Assembly (NCBI RefSeq): GCF_001650875.1
Contig: NZ_LXYI01000008.1
Span: 186,266 to 250,265, forward strand
Source: Sulfitobacter sp. EhC04
GTDB taxonomy: Bacteria; Pseudomonadota; Alphaproteobacteria; Rhodobacterales; Rhodobacteraceae
Reading direction: 5' to 3'
DNA length: 64,000 nucleotides
Under the pieces are notes generated by a model. The model was not told the origin of the DNA, ran no database searches, and worked only from the letters and a program-made list of their open reading frames with translations. The stretch's first letter is position 1. Every line of letters begins with the position of its first letter. This document shows positions 17,786 to 27,623 of the stretch, one piece after another. The translations under genes and the position numbers were made by a program.

Positions 17786-19723
17786 TCAACCTGCGTTGCG
17801 GCGGGCATTGATGCGGGCTTCGGCCCAAATCTCGCACAGCCGGGCATAGCGGGTCGCCATTTGCGCCAAGGCGGTCGCGTCGTCTATCTGGCCCTTGAAC
17901 CAGCTGCGCGCGGCGTCGCCAAAGATAGTGCGCCCCACCGCGAAGCCTTTGACCAGATCAAAGGATGCCGCGACTTCAAAAGCGGCGCCAAGCTCTTCTT
18001 CCGGGGCATCAAGGCCCAGAACGACAATGCCACGGGTGTATTTGTCGTGTTCTTCGATGGCGTTCACGGCCTTGGCCCAAGCGTCATGGCTGGCCATCGG
18101 CTCCAGCTTCCACCAGTCTGGATAAACGCCCGCCTGATAGAACTGCCGGATCAGCGTGGCAGTGGTGTCGTCGTCCACCGGGGCAACTTTGGACGGTATC
18201 ACTTCGAGCAGGAATTCGAGATTGTTGCGCCGTCCGGCGGTGAACAGGCGCTTGACTGTTGCTTCCTGAGCAGCGCGTTTTTCAGGCGCGTCGTCGGGAT
18301 GACAAAAGCACAGTACCTTGATTACATTTTCTGTCGCCCATTCAACCAACGTGCCGCAGTCAGGTCCAAGCTCCGGCTCAAGCTCAAGCGGGCGCGAGCC
18401 GGGCAATTCGGTCGGGCGACCAATCCAGAGACCGGACCCGGACGCGCGGTGCAGCGCGGAACGGCCGATACGGTTGTCGCACAGGATGCCATAGCCCTCG
18501 CCGTCGCCTTTGACCTGCAAGGCTGCTTCGAGGCAGAGTTCCTTGAAGGTGCCACCCTTTTCGAGATCATAGCCGTCCATCTCTTCGAGTTGCAGGCGGT
18601 GGTCAAATGCAAAGACCCGCATATCCGACCAATCGCCCGCGTTGCGCGTGTGACGGGTCGTGGACCAGTGGATCTGCTCCAGCGCCGGATCATTGCGCAA
18701 ATCCCTTTTCACTACGCCGCGGTCGAGGAAAAACTCAAGCTCCTGAAGGGAAGGGTATGCCGGGGTGCAGCCATGCCGAGAGACGGCAAAGGCACCGCAG
18801 GCATTGGCGTATTTCAGCGCCAGCGACCAGTCCGCGTCATAAGGACCATCCGCCTGCATCCACCCCTTGAGCAGTCCGGAAAAGAATCCATCGCCTGCGC
18901 CGAGCACGTTGAAGACCTCGATCGGGAAACCTTCGCCGGTCTGCCCGTCATCGAGGCTACCGGGGATTTCGCCCTGAAAGGCCGAAGCGCCAAGTGCGCC
19001 GCGCTTGCACACCAGAACGGCCTCTGATTTTTCGCGCACCGCCCGCAGCGCGGTCAGCGTATCGGTGGAGCCGCCAGCAATGTGAAATTCTTCCTCGGTT
19101 CCAACAATGAGATCAAAATAATGCAGGGCGGAGAGCAGTTTGGCCGTGACCTCGGCACTTTCGGCAAAACGGCTCTCACCGTCTCCATGGCCCAAGACAC
19201 CCCAGAGATTCGGGCGATAGTCGATGTCGAGCGCGGTGCGCAGCCCGTGCTTGCGCGCCAGTTTCAGCGCCTTGATCACGGCGGCTTCGGTCCTGGTGTT
19301 GGACAGATGTGTGCCGGTCACGACAACTGCTCGGGCAGAGGCGATGAACGCTTCGTCGATGTCATCCTCACAGAGCGCCATGTCGGCACAATTCTCGCGG
19401 TAGAAAATCAGCGGGAACTGTTCACGATCACGGATTCCAAGGATCACAAGTGCCGTCAGCCGGTCGGGATCGGTGACGACACCTTCGGTCGAGACGCCTT
19501 CGCGGGTCAGTTGTTCAAGAATGAACCGGCCCATGTGCTCGTCGCCGACACGGGAAACCAGCGCCGTTTTCAGCCCCAGCCGCGCCGCGCCACAGGCGAT
19601 ATTGGTCGGTGATCCGCCAATGTATTTTTGAAAGGAGCCCATGTCTTCAAGGCGGCCACCGATCTGCGCGCCGTAAAGATCAACGCCTGCTCGTCCGATC
19701 GTGATGACATCAAGTTTTTTCAT
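17786..19723 (-). CDS. iolC: Bifunctional 5-dehydro-2-deoxygluconokinase / DUF2090 aldolase-like protein
   Basis: 645 residues. The N-terminal half (about 1-335) is a PfkB-family kinase with GGSPTNIACGAARLG near residue 37 and the signature NVLGAGDGFFSGL at 272-284; it phosphorylates 2-deoxy-5-keto-gluconate. The C-terminal half (about 345-645) is a DUF2090 domain that in proteobacterial IolC fusions is thought to stand in for the IolJ aldolase, which releases dihydroxyacetone phosphate and malonate semialdehyde. No separate iolJ is present here. A hairpin separates it from the ABC genes upstream. Confidence 0.93.
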   Translation of the reverse strand: MKKLDVITIGRAGVDLYGAQIGGRLEDMGSFQKYIGGSPTNIACGAARLGLKTALVSRVGDEHMGRFILEQLTREGVSTEGVVTDPDRLTALVILGIRDREQFPLIFYRENCADMALCEDDIDEAFIASARAVVVTGTHLSNTRTEAAVIKALKLARKHGLRTALDIDYRPNLWGVLGHGDGESRFAESAEVTAKLLSALHYFDLIVGTEEEFHIAGGSTDTLTALRAVREKSEAVLVCKRGALGASAFQGEIPGSLDDGQTGEGFPIEVFNVLGAGDGFFSGLLKGWMQADGPYDADWSLALKYANACGAFAVSRHGCTPAYPSLQELEFFLDRGVVKRDLRNDPALEQIHWSTTRHTRNAGDWSDMRVFAFDHRLQLEEMDGYDLEKGGTFKELCLEAALQVKGDGEGYGILCDNRIGRSALHRASGSGLWIGRPTELPGSRPLELEPELGPDCGTLVEWATENVIKVLCFCHPDDAPEKRAAQEATVKRLFTAGRRNNLEFLLEVIPSKVAPVDDDTTATLIRQFYQAGVYPDWWKLEPMASHDAWAKAVNAIEEHDKYTRGIVVLGLDAPEEELGAAFEVAASFDLVKGFAVGRTIFGDAARSWFKGQIDDATALAQMATRYARLCEIWAEARINARRNAG

Positions 19724-19791
19724 GTTTTCTGCCTTGTGGAATTCGGACCGCTCGGATTGTGAAAGTAGTCAGCATTGATATGGTTTCCCCT

Positions 19792-19824
19792 GCTGCCAAC
19801 GCGCCCGACCGGCGCGTCGGCAGC
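19792..19824 (-). promoter_or_regulatory. Strong intergenic hairpin between the ABC ATPase and iolC
   Basis: 14-base arms 19792-19805 and 19811-19824 pair around a 5-base loop. The single mismatch becomes a G-U pair in the minus-strand RNA, which is the transcribed direction. There is no U tract, so it is more likely an mRNA processing or stabilising element than a terminator. It sits at the boundary between the transporter and enzyme halves of the operon. Confidence 0.55.
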
Positions 19825-19933
19825 CAGACGCACTGGCGGATATTGCGAGGCGGGACCGGGGCACCGGTCTCGCTTGCCGTTCGCAAAATGGGTCGCAATG
19901 TCCGCGCGCGATTTTTGCCATGGTGCTCCGGCG

Positions 19934-20752
19934 CTAGACGGTGCCGCCCAGAGAGCCTTCGAGTTGAGCCATTTCCTGGCCGCCCGCCATCAGGTCCTGA
20001 AGCTCTTCAGGGCTGATTTCACCACGTCTGGCAGTACCAAGAGTTTTCCCCCGGTTCAGGACAGTAAAGCGATCCCCGACCGCCAGCGCGTGGCGCACGT
20101 TGTGGCTGATGAAGACCACACCAATGCCTTGCTTGCGAACCCGGTCGATGGTGGCCAGGACATTTGAGGTCTGGCGCACACCCAGTGCAGAGGTCGGTTC
20201 GTCGAGGATCAGAACCTTGGCACCGAAGTAGACTGCGCGGGCAATTGCCACGGTCTGGCGCTCGCCACCCGACAGGGTCCCGACCGCCTGATCCGGACCA
20301 CGCAGATTGATACCCATCTTGCGCATCTCGCTTACGCAGACTTCGTTGGCGGTCTCTATGTCAAATCGTCTGGCTAAACCATTGCCCTTGGTTGGTTCGC
20401 GCCCCATGAAAAAGTTGCGCGTTACGCTCATCAAAGGGATCATTGCAAGGTCCTGAAACACCGTGGCGATGCCTGCCTCCATCGCGTCGCGCGGGTTGGA
20501 GAAGTCCATCGGTGTACCTTCGAACAGGATCTCGCCCTTGGTGGGCTTGTGGACACCTGACATCGTCTTGATGAAGGTCGACTTGCCGGCCCCGTTGTCA
20601 CCCAACAGGCAGTGGCACTCGCCGGGGCGGACGTCAAAGCTGACGCCGGCGAGGGCTATGATGTTACCGAAATGCTTTTCGATATTTTTCATCTGGACGA
20701 TAGGCGCCGTCTCGGGCGCATTGCCGTGGTGGAATGTGGTATCTTCCGACAT
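19934..20752 (-). CDS. Sugar (myo-inositol) ABC transporter ATP-binding protein
   Basis: 272 residues with one nucleotide-binding domain: Walker [13 protein letters not shown], signature [15 protein letters not shown], Walker [12 protein letters not shown]. This single-domain form, unlike the duplicated RbsA/MglA type, is the IatA/FrcA kind found with inositol and fructose importers in alphaproteobacteria. It starts two bases after the permease stop. Substrate specificity is inferred from the operon. Confidence 0.9.
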   Translation of the reverse strand: MSEDTTFHHGNAPETAPIVQMKNIEKHFGNIIALAGVSFDVRPGECHCLLGDNGAGKSTFIKTMSGVHKPTKGEILFEGTPMDFSNPRDAMEAGIATVFQDLAMIPLMSVTRNFFMGREPTKGNGLARRFDIETANEVCVSEMRKMGINLRGPDQAVGTLSGGERQTVAIARAVYFGAKVLILDEPTSALGVRQTSNVLATIDRVRKQGIGVVFISHNVRHALAVGDRFTVLNRGKTLGTARRGEISPEELQDLMAGGQEMAQLEGSLGGTV

Positions 20753-20753
20753 T

Positions 20754-21860
20754 TCAGCGCTCCCCTGTCACGCGTTTACGGATGGCGTTGTTGAACAGCA
20801 CAGCGATCAAAAGCATGCCACCCAGGAATACCTGAAACCAGTCCTGGTCGAAATCAGTATAGGTCAGTCCAATGACAACCATGCCAAATATGATGGCGCC
20901 GAAGAACGCACCGATGGCCGAGCCGTACCCGCCGGTTAGCAGGCAACCGCCCACCACCGCTGCGATGATCGCTTCGAATTCCTTCTGGAAGCCGCGGCGG
21001 GCGTCGGTGGACCCTGCATCTATGACGGTGATGATCGCCACCAGAGCCGCACAGCAAGCGGTCAGCATGAAGAGCGAGACCTTGACCTTGTTCACAGGCA
21101 CACCCGAGTTCGAGGCGGCATTGCGGTCACCGCCCGAGGCGAAGATCCAATTGCCGAACGGTAGACGCAGCAAGACATAAGTGGCGGTCAGGGCGATCGC
21201 GATGAACCAGAGGATCTCGACGGGGATGCCTGGAACCTTGGGCGTGCCGTTCTTGAAATTTTCGATCAGACCCATCTTTGCAAGACTTGCGAACAGCCCG
21301 GTGAAAGCATCGCCAGAGAAGAACGGGGCAAGCCAGTCGCCTTCCACGGCTTCTCGCACACCACGCAACTGGGTCGAGCCGCCGGTTGCGGCCTTTAGCC
21401 CGACAAGGGACAGGCCGCGCAGGATGAACAGGAAGGCCAGCGTCACGATGAACGAAGGCAGGCCGGAGCGGATGACGAGGTTGCCGCTGACGGCACCGAC
21501 CGATACCGCAAAGATCAATGTCATCGGAATTGCGACGATCAGCGGCAATTGCCAGGTGACCACGCAGACGCCAAAGAACAAACCTGCGAAGGCGACCATC
21601 GAGCCGATCGAGAGATCGAATTCGCCGCCGATCATCAGTAGGGCGGCACCGATCGCAAGAATGCCAAGTTGCGACGCCGGTGTCATGAAGTTGATCACCC
21701 CGGACAGGCTGAACATGGTACTATCGGCGGTGATCGAAAAGAAAATGATAACGAGGATGACGCCAGCAATTGCACCCAGTTCAGGCCGTTTCATCAGCCG
21801 TGAAAAGAATGGTTCGGCCTTCAATCTTTCATCCGCCGCAGATTGCGATGTGTCGGTCAT
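20754..21860 (-). CDS. Sugar (myo-inositol) ABC transporter permease
   Basis: 368 residues of a carbohydrate-uptake-2 (RbsC-like) permease with 8-10 membrane helices. Family blocks include [39 protein letters not shown] and [19 protein letters not shown]. The N-terminal 30 residues are cytoplasmic. It pairs with the ATPase (2-base gap) and the binding protein upstream. Confidence 0.92.
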   Translation of the reverse strand: MTDTSQSAADERLKAEPFFSRLMKRPELGAIAGVILVIIFFSITADSTMFSLSGVINFMTPASQLGILAIGAALLMIGGEFDLSIGSMVAFAGLFFGVCVVTWQLPLIVAIPMTLIFAVSVGAVSGNLVIRSGLPSFIVTLAFLFILRGLSLVGLKAATGGSTQLRGVREAVEGDWLAPFFSGDAFTGLFASLAKMGLIENFKNGTPKVPGIPVEILWFIAIALTATYVLLRLPFGNWIFASGGDRNAASNSGVPVNKVKVSLFMLTACCAALVAIITVIDAGSTDARRGFQKEFEAIIAAVVGGCLLTGGYGSAIGAFFGAIIFGMVVIGLTYTDFDQDWFQVFLGGMLLIAVLFNNAIRKRVTGER

Positions 21861-21881
21861 TTTTTTCTCCCGGATTTCGGT

Positions 21882-21907
21882 GGAACGGCGCGGAAATGCG
21901 CCGTTCC
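21882..21907 (-). promoter_or_regulatory. Hairpin between binding-protein and permease genes
   Basis: GGAACGGCGC (21882-21891) and GCGCCGTTCC (21898-21907) form a perfect 10-bp stem with a 6-base loop. Stem-loops just after ABC binding-protein genes commonly protect the upstream mRNA, giving more binding protein than permease; that role is inferred here. Confidence 0.6.
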
Positions 21908-21933
21908 GTTACCTGCAAGAGTGCAGTCCGAGC

Positions 21934-22854
21934 TCAGCGAATGCCCTTTGCGGACAGTTCGATCACCTGAGCCGCTTTGTCGGCGGTGATCAGGTTCGGA
22001 CCCGACGGCACGTTGCCGCCCGGCATCAGGCCATACTTGGCGTGCAGCGCAAGAAAGTTGGTCGACAGATAGCCCTGCAGGAACTGCTGTTGGTCAATCG
22101 CAAAGGCGGCGTCGCCATCGACGATGGACTGCAGAAAGCTGGCAGACAGATCAAAGGACGCAACATTGATTTGGCGACCAGAGGATTTGGCAGCAGCGAC
22201 CGACGGCTCGCCGGCGGTCGAGGCACCAAGCGCCATCACGGTGTCAACGCTTTCGTCCGACGCGAGAGCAGCGGCGACCTTGGACTCGATTTCAGTCGGG
22301 TCGTTGCTGGTCGGCAGCACCTTGACGGTCCCGCCAAAACCTTCGCTGAAGCCTTCGCAACGCAAATCAAGCGACACGTTTCCGACTTCCTGATTGACGC
22401 AGACCGCGTTGGTGCCACCCATTTCCGCCAGTTTGGCACCAGCGGCCTTACCGGCGTCAAACTCGTCCTGGCCGACGTGCAGCAGCGCGCCCAGCCCCTT
22501 CGAGACGTCAGAACCGGAGTTGATCGAAATGACCGGTATCCCAGCGGCAACCGCACGCTCAATCGACGGCCCAAGCGCATCGGCATCGGGGATCGAAACG
22601 ATCAGCCCATCTGGCTCCTGGTTCACGGCAGCATCTATCAGCTGCGACATGGCCACCATGTCGAAGGTTTCGGGCGAGCGATAATCGACGTCAACGCCAG
22701 TGTCTCGACCTGCTTCTTCGACGCCGTTCTTCACGACCGACCAGAACGGATCGTTTGCCTGCCCATGCGCGACGACGATGATGTCCTGCGCAAAGGCCGG
22801 GGTCGCGATCATCAGAATGCCCGCAGCCAGGGCCGCTTTGGTAAGTTTCTTCAT
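21934..22854 (-). CDS. Sugar (myo-inositol) ABC transporter substrate-binding protein
   Basis: 306 residues of periplasmic type-I binding protein. The signal peptide MKKLTKAALAAGILMIATPA plus FA ends at an Ala-Gln site. The mature protein begins DIIVVAHGQANDPFWSVVK, as in RbsB/IbpA-like proteins. SINSGSDVSKGLGALLHVGQ and INVASFDLSASFLQ are ligand-cleft segments. It is the second gene of the operon after iolG. Confidence 0.9.
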   Translation of the reverse strand: MKKLTKAALAAGILMIATPAFAQDIIVVAHGQANDPFWSVVKNGVEEAGRDTGVDVDYRSPETFDMVAMSQLIDAAVNQEPDGLIVSIPDADALGPSIERAVAAGIPVISINSGSDVSKGLGALLHVGQDEFDAGKAAGAKLAEMGGTNAVCVNQEVGNVSLDLRCEGFSEGFGGTVKVLPTSNDPTEIESKVAAALASDESVDTVMALGASTAGEPSVAAAKSSGRQINVASFDLSASFLQSIVDGDAAFAIDQQQFLQGYLSTNFLALHAKYGLMPGGNVPSGPNLITADKAAQVIELSAKGIR

Positions 22855-22967
22855 TGGTATTCCTCCCTTTGGTTTCTCAGTGCTTGGGGTCCTGCCCCAC
22901 TGTCATCCGGCGATGCCGTACTTTGTAGCCCCGGCAATCTGAGGCCGGATCTCTTCCCGTCGCGCGT

Positions 22968-23966
22968 CTACGCGACCTCCTCTATTTTCACCGGGCGCCC
23001 GAGCTTGAGCGACTGGCTGGCAGCCTCGGCCATGGCCAATGCCGCAACGCCGTCAGCCAGAGTAACTGGAAAAGTTGCATTGGCCTCGAAAGCCTCGACA
23101 AAGGCCGCCCATTCCGCCTCGTAGGCAGACATGTAGCGTTCGAGGAAGAAATACGTTGGCTTTGCGGCGGTCACGCCCGCTACGGTGGATTTCACCATGG
23201 TGTTCTCCAGCATGTTCTGCGCCTGAAGCAGACCTTCGGAGCCGAGAATCTCAAGTCGCTGATCGTAGCCATATACCGCGCGGCGTGAATTCATGATCAC
23301 CGCGATCTGGCCATTGGCATAGGCCATGGTCACAACAGCCGTATCAATGTCGCCTGCCGCACCGATTTCGGGATCCACGATCGACGAACCAGTGGCCGAA
23401 ACGCTGACTGGGGGCTCTCCCATGATGAAATTCGCCATATCGAAATCATGGATCATCATGTCGCGGAACAGCCCGCCAGAAACCTTGATATACGCCACGG
23501 GTGGCGGACCCGGATCGAAAGAAGTGATCGACAGCAATTCAGCCTTGCCGATCTCACCATTGAGCAAGGCACTTTTGACAGCCGAAAAATTCGGATCAAA
23601 TCGGCGATTGAAACCGATCATGACTGGCTGTCCGGCGGCAACGACTGCCTTCTGGCACGCACGGGCGCGCTCCAGGCTCAGATCGACGGGCTTTTCACAC
23701 AGAACCGCCTTGCCAGCCGCAGTGGCCTGCTCGATCAGATCCGAATGGGTATCCGTCGAGGTGGCGATCAGCACCGCATCAATCGCCGGATCGGCGATGA
23801 TTTCCGCGGTACTTCTCACCGAGCAGCCAAAGCGGGCTGCCAGCCGTTCGGCGCTTTCTGTAAAGACGTCCGAAACCGCAACGAGATCAGTTCTGGGGTG
23901 CGCGGTAATGGCTTTGGCATGTACCGCGGCAATGCGACCAGCACCAAGAAGTCCTACCTTCAACAT
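22968..23966 (-). CDS. iolG: Inositol 2-dehydrogenase
   Basis: First enzyme of the pathway: NAD-dependent oxidation of myo-inositol to scyllo-inosose. 332 residues of the GFO/IDH/MocA family. The Rossmann motif is LLGAGRIAAVHAKAI at the N-terminus, VLCEKPVDLSLERA carries the catalytic-region Lys, and GGLFRDMMIHDFDMANFI carries the Asp/His pair. It is the promoter-proximal gene of the operon and diverges from lacI. Confidence 0.93.
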   Translation of the reverse strand: MLKVGLLGAGRIAAVHAKAITAHPRTDLVAVSDVFTESAERLAARFGCSVRSTAEIIADPAIDAVLIATSTDTHSDLIEQATAAGKAVLCEKPVDLSLERARACQKAVVAAGQPVMIGFNRRFDPNFSAVKSALLNGEIGKAELLSITSFDPGPPPVAYIKVSGGLFRDMMIHDFDMANFIMGEPPVSVSATGSSIVDPEIGAAGDIDTAVVTMAYANGQIAVIMNSRRAVYGYDQRLEILGSEGLLQAQNMLENTMVKSTVAGVTAAKPTYFFLERYMSAYEAEWAAFVEAFEANATFPVTLADGVAALAMAEAASQSLKLGRPVKIEEVA

Positions 23967-24018
23967 ATTTCCTCCACTTGCCCGAATCTTGGGCCCAGCA
24001 CTTTGGTATCAGTGATTT

Positions 24019-24053
24019 GCTCGCGCGTGCAAGAGTTTTTTGCACGCGCGAGC
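24019..24053. promoter_or_regulatory. Perfect 14-bp inverted repeat in the iolG/lacI divergent region
   Basis: GCTCGCGCGTGCAA (24019-24032) and TTGCACGCGCGAGC (24040-24053) flank a 7-base spacer. The inner TGCAA...TTGCA halves resemble LacI-family half sites. It could be an operator for the adjacent regulator controlling iolG, or simply a strong stem-loop in the leader. Confidence 0.5.
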
Positions 24054-24058
24054 ATTTT

Positions 24059-24086
24059 TAGTGGATAACCAAACTTATCACCACTA
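24059..24086. promoter_or_regulatory. Second palindrome, candidate LacI autoregulation site
   Basis: TAGTGGATAA (24059-24068) mirrors TTATCACCACTA (24075-24086) with a two-base bulge. The core is GATAACCAAACTTATC. It lies 23 bases ahead of the lacI start codon, where a repressor would block its own transcription. Confidence 0.45.
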
Positions 24087-24109
24087 GTATCGTCCTAGAG
24101 GAGTGCACA

Positions 24110-25132
24110 ATGCGAGAGCCTGACGTCGACAAGCGAGATGAAACGGTAACTGCCGACGACGTCGCCAAACGGGCTGGCGTGTCGCGCTGGACAGTGAATC
24201 GCGCATTCAAGAAAGACGCTTCCATCTCGCAAAAGAGTCGGGAAAAAGTCATGGGAGCTGCAAAGCAGCTTGGTTACGTACCAGATCTGCTGGCATCAAG
24301 TCTCGCTTCGGACCGCAGCAATATGGTTTGCCTATTGATCGATGACTTCGCCAATCCGCATAAACTCGTCATGCTTGAACGGCTTACCAGGTTCCTTCGC
24401 AAGAACGGGTGGGACACGTTGCTGGTAAACACCTCTGATGAAGAAGATACTTCCGCCGCACTCCTCAACGCGAGCCAAAGGCGGGTGGATGCCGCGGTGC
24501 TGATCGGCAGCCAGTTCACTGACCGCAGCCTCGCAACTGCCCTCGGTGCCCGACGGGTGCGCAAGTTGATCGTCTTTGCCCGCACCTCCGAAAACCCCAA
24601 TACGATCTCCATTTGCTGTGACGACCGTGCCGCAATGAACGAGATCGCAAACTATATCATTGGCAAAGGCTATCGCAGGCCGCTGTTCCTTGCCGGCCCG
24701 CAGACATCTTCGGCACATCTGGGACGCAAGGAGACCTTCCTGACGAAATGGCACGACACATTCTCGACGACCCCTGAATTTATCTCGGTGGCGCGCTACG
24801 ACCCGCAGCTCGCCTATGATCGGATTGTCAGCCATTTCGCCGGGCGCACGGCGCAGGAGATCACCGATGTCATCGTCTGCGAGAATGATGCCCTCGCCCT
24901 GGGAGCGATGGATGCGATCCGCACCGAGATGGGACTTCGCGTGCCACAGGACATCGCTGTCACCGGGTTTGACGATATTCCCCAGGCTGATAGCGCCAAT
25001 TACCGGATCACCACCTATCGCCAACCCCTGTCGGCGATGGCCGAGGGGCTGGTGCAGGTTCTGAAAGGGACGGCGGACAGCGACCAGCTATGCCATTTCA
25101 TCGGCAAGTTGGTGGAGAGGGAAAGCGCGTAG
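24110..25132 (+). CDS. LacI-family regulator of the inositol operon
   Basis: 340 residues. The N-terminal helix-turn-helix (TADDVAKRAGVSRWTVNRAF, about residues 14-33) is followed by the hinge helix (LGYVPDLLASSLAS) and a periplasmic-binding-like ligand domain (ALGAMDAIRTEMGLRVPQDI, AVTGFDDIPQAD). It is divergent from iolG, with two palindromes in the shared 143-base spacer. By context it should sense inositol or an early intermediate. The ATG at 24110 follows AGAGGAG. Confidence 0.9.
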   Translation: MREPDVDKRDETVTADDVAKRAGVSRWTVNRAFKKDASISQKSREKVMGAAKQLGYVPDLLASSLASDRSNMVCLLIDDFANPHKLVMLERLTRFLRKNGWDTLLVNTSDEEDTSAALLNASQRRVDAAVLIGSQFTDRSLATALGARRVRKLIVFARTSENPNTISICCDDRAAMNEIANYIIGKGYRRPLFLAGPQTSSAHLGRKETFLTKWHDTFSTTPEFISVARYDPQLAYDRIVSHFAGRTAQEITDVIVCENDALALGAMDAIRTEMGLRVPQDIAVTGFDDIPQADSANYRITTYRQPLSAMAEGLVQVLKGTADSDQLCHFIGKLVERESA

Positions 25133-25496
25133 CCTTCCGCATTGCCCTTTTGCCATCCGACAGAAACACGTTGCGTACAAACCTATCCTGCGAGTTGTGA
25201 TGCCGCATTTTACCGGCTGGAACAACGCCTGCGCAGGGATCGGCAGCAGCACGACAATTTCGCTCTCGGGCGATGGCCGCCTGTGGTGCCTCGCTGTGCG
25301 GCCCAAAGTCGGCGGTAATGACGTGGTGCTAACGTCGCAGGTCGCGACTGCCCCAGAAACCCCGGAAGGCCCCAGATCAGGATCGCAATGCCGGGTGGCC
25401 GCCGGGTCTGGCACGCAGCGCATCAGGACATCTTGCTGCGCTGCATGCCATTCAATTCGGAAATGTTGGTGGGCCCTGCCGAACCGATATTTTCAA
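25133..25496. other. Non-coding stretch downstream of lacI
   Basis: Convergent spacer between lacI and the MATE exporter. Frames are open on both strands, but none shows family resemblance or a ribosome site. Confidence 0.4.
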
Positions 25497-26921
25497 TCAA
25501 CCCAGCAAACTGCTGCCTTCGACCGGGACCAGCGGCTGCATGTTCGACGGGCGCTCCCAGCGGGCCGCGAGAACGGCAGCAACGGTGAGTGCGCCGTAGG
25601 CCACCGAGGACAAGGCGACGATCTGGAACAGGGTCGCAGCACCGGCTCCGAACCATGTCACCGACGCCCAGCCGATAAACGCGGCGACAACCATACGGAC
25701 CGTGCCGGCCAGCACCGGAAACAGCACCTGCTTGGCCCCCTGGCTGGCGAAATAGAGCGCCAAACCCAGCCCGACGAAGCCATAGGTCGGCGCCACATGG
25801 CGCAGATAGAGGGCGCCCAGCTCCTGCACCTGGGGATCAGCGCTGAACAAGCTCATCCAAGCATGCGGAAAGATTGCGGAAATGACGCCGACGGTCGCGG
25901 TTGCTGCGAAGGCCAACAAGGCCCCTGTCCAGGCGATGCGGCGCGCCCGCGCCATCCGCCCGGCACCGACATTGATGCCGACCATGGTCACCATGGCGGT
26001 GCCAAGACCGAAGATCACCGGAATCTGGAGGTAGTCGATCCGCGATGCAATGCCATAGCCGGCGATAGCGGCCGCACCAAATCCGCCGACAGCGGCGGTC
26101 ACGAAGGTCACCGTGAGGTTGACCTGAATCGTACCGAGCGCCGCGAGGAGGCCGACCCCAAGTATATCCTTGAAAAGGCGAAAATGCAGGGGAACGATCC
26201 TGAGATTCAGGAGGCTGCGCGGCGACCGCAGATAGAGGATCAGCGTCAGAGCAGCGGCGATATAGTAGATGACGACAGCGACCCCGCCACCGGCGACGCC
26301 GAGTTGCGGAAATATACCCCAACCAAAGATCAGGGCCGGCGACAGCGGAACGAGGATGACCGCACCGGAAATGATCACAAAGGCTGGCACCGCCACATTG
26401 CCGGCACCGCGCAGAGCCGATGACAGCAGGGCGGTGATCCAGATCGGGACAGAGCCGGCGAAGACGATGCCGGAATAGGTCAGCGCCGCCACCAGCGTCG
26501 CATCCGTACCGCCCATCGCCTGATAGATCACCCGGCCGAACAGAAGTGCCGCCAAAGTGAAAAGTACGCCAAAGCAGCAGGCGAGGATGATCGCGTGCCA
26601 GACCAGAGCATCCGCATCGGCCCGGCGATTGGCACCAAGCGCGCGCGCCACGGCGGAAGCGACGCCACCGCCGATGCCGCCATTGGACATCATCTGCATC
26701 AGCATGAGGATCGGAAAGACCAGCGTGACCCCAGCGAAGGCATCGGTTCCCAGAAAACTGATGAAATAGGTCTCGGCCACTCCGACAAGTGTCTGGACAA
26801 CTAGCACCAGGATTGTCGGCACTGCCAGGCGCAGCATCGTTGGCATGATCGGGCCAGCGAGTACACCCGGCGGCACTGGATCCGTAGACGCAGAAGCAGG
26901 GTGAGTGGACAGGTTTGTCAT
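25497..26921 (-). CDS. MATE-family multidrug/metabolite exporter
   Basis: 474 residues, about twelve helices in two halves. PTMLRLAVPTILVLVVQTLV, AETYFISFLGTDAFAG and the repeat-2 motif GYGIASRIDYLQIPVIFGLG are typical MATE signatures. It exports cationic or organic compounds using a Na+ or H+ gradient; the substrate is unknown. The ATG at 26919-26921 was chosen over a basic, unconserved 42-codon extension. It lies 67 bases downstream of an SDR gene on the same strand, so the two may be cotranscribed. Confidence 0.88.
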   Translation of the reverse strand: MTNLSTHPASASTDPVPPGVLAGPIMPTMLRLAVPTILVLVVQTLVGVAETYFISFLGTDAFAGVTLVFPILMLMQMMSNGGIGGGVASAVARALGANRRADADALVWHAIILACCFGVLFTLAALLFGRVIYQAMGGTDATLVAALTYSGIVFAGSVPIWITALLSSALRGAGNVAVPAFVIISGAVILVPLSPALIFGWGIFPQLGVAGGGVAVVIYYIAAALTLILYLRSPRSLLNLRIVPLHFRLFKDILGVGLLAALGTIQVNLTVTFVTAAVGGFGAAAIAGYGIASRIDYLQIPVIFGLGTAMVTMVGINVGAGRMARARRIAWTGALLAFAATATVGVISAIFPHAWMSLFSADPQVQELGALYLRHVAPTYGFVGLGLALYFASQGAKQVLFPVLAGTVRMVVAAFIGWASVTWFGAGAATLFQIVALSSVAYGALTVAAVLAARWERPSNMQPLVPVEGSSLLG

Positions 26922-26987
26922 CGACTGGTCTTTCTTTATTCTGCTGCTGGGGGTTCGTCGCTTGGGCCGAGACCTGGGGTCGCGCCG

Positions 26988-27623
26988 GTCACACCGGCAG
27001 ACCCGCCTGTTTGCGCAGGCTCTTGTCGAAAGCGGCTTCGGGGACAAAGCGCCGCAGCATGCGAACCTGGCGCGCCATCTTGCCTGCCGGGTAGCGGCGG
27101 TCGGGCGTGGCGGCGCTGGCCGCCTTCAGCACGGTCTCGGCAACGACTTCGGGGGGGTCACCTTTTTCGCAGCTCTTGATCATGAATGCGACGTTTTGCT
27201 TGCGCGCTGCATCATAGATCGAAAGCGGTTGATCGGGTGTGCTCTTGTTCACCTCGAACGGCGTATCGGTATAGCTGGGCTCCACCAAGGTCACCCGGAT
27301 GCCAAAGGTGCGCAATTCGTGATCGAGCGACTCGGAATAGCCTTCGATGGCGTGTTTGCTGGCGGAATAGATCGCATTGTAGGGCGCAGGGATCAGCCCC
27401 ATGACCGAGCTCATATTGACGATCCGGCCCGCACCTTGCTGGCGCATTGTCGGCAGCACGGCATTGGTCACGCGCATTGTGCCAAAGACATTCACGTCGA
27501 ACAGCGCCTGAGCCTGGGCGATGGAGGATTCCTCAGCGCCGCCGATAAGTCCGACGCCAGCATTGTTGACCAGCAGGTCGATGCGCCCGGCAGCAGCCAG
27601 CACCTGCTCAACCAGCTCCGCCA
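26988..27623. repeat. Long direct repeat, copy 1 (within SDR gene)
   Basis: About 636 bp almost identical to 56591-57226. By eye the first ~406 bp have no mismatch, and about 7 differences lie in the remainder. Both copies cover the 3' two thirds of an SDR gene in the same orientation. Upstream of the repeat the two genes differ clearly. Confidence 0.9.

Noticed and set aside
17387..19027. A 546-codon plus-strand frame opposite iolC and iolD
   Set aside because: Antisense shadow of well-matched IolC and IolD proteins.
21181..23124. A 647-codon plus-strand frame across the inositol ABC genes
   Set aside because: It runs antisense to three clearly recognised genes and has no ribosome site or motif.
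25197..26423. A 408-codon plus-strand frame opposite the MATE exporter
   Set aside because: Low-complexity, hydrophilic translation typical of the antisense of a membrane protein; no motif.
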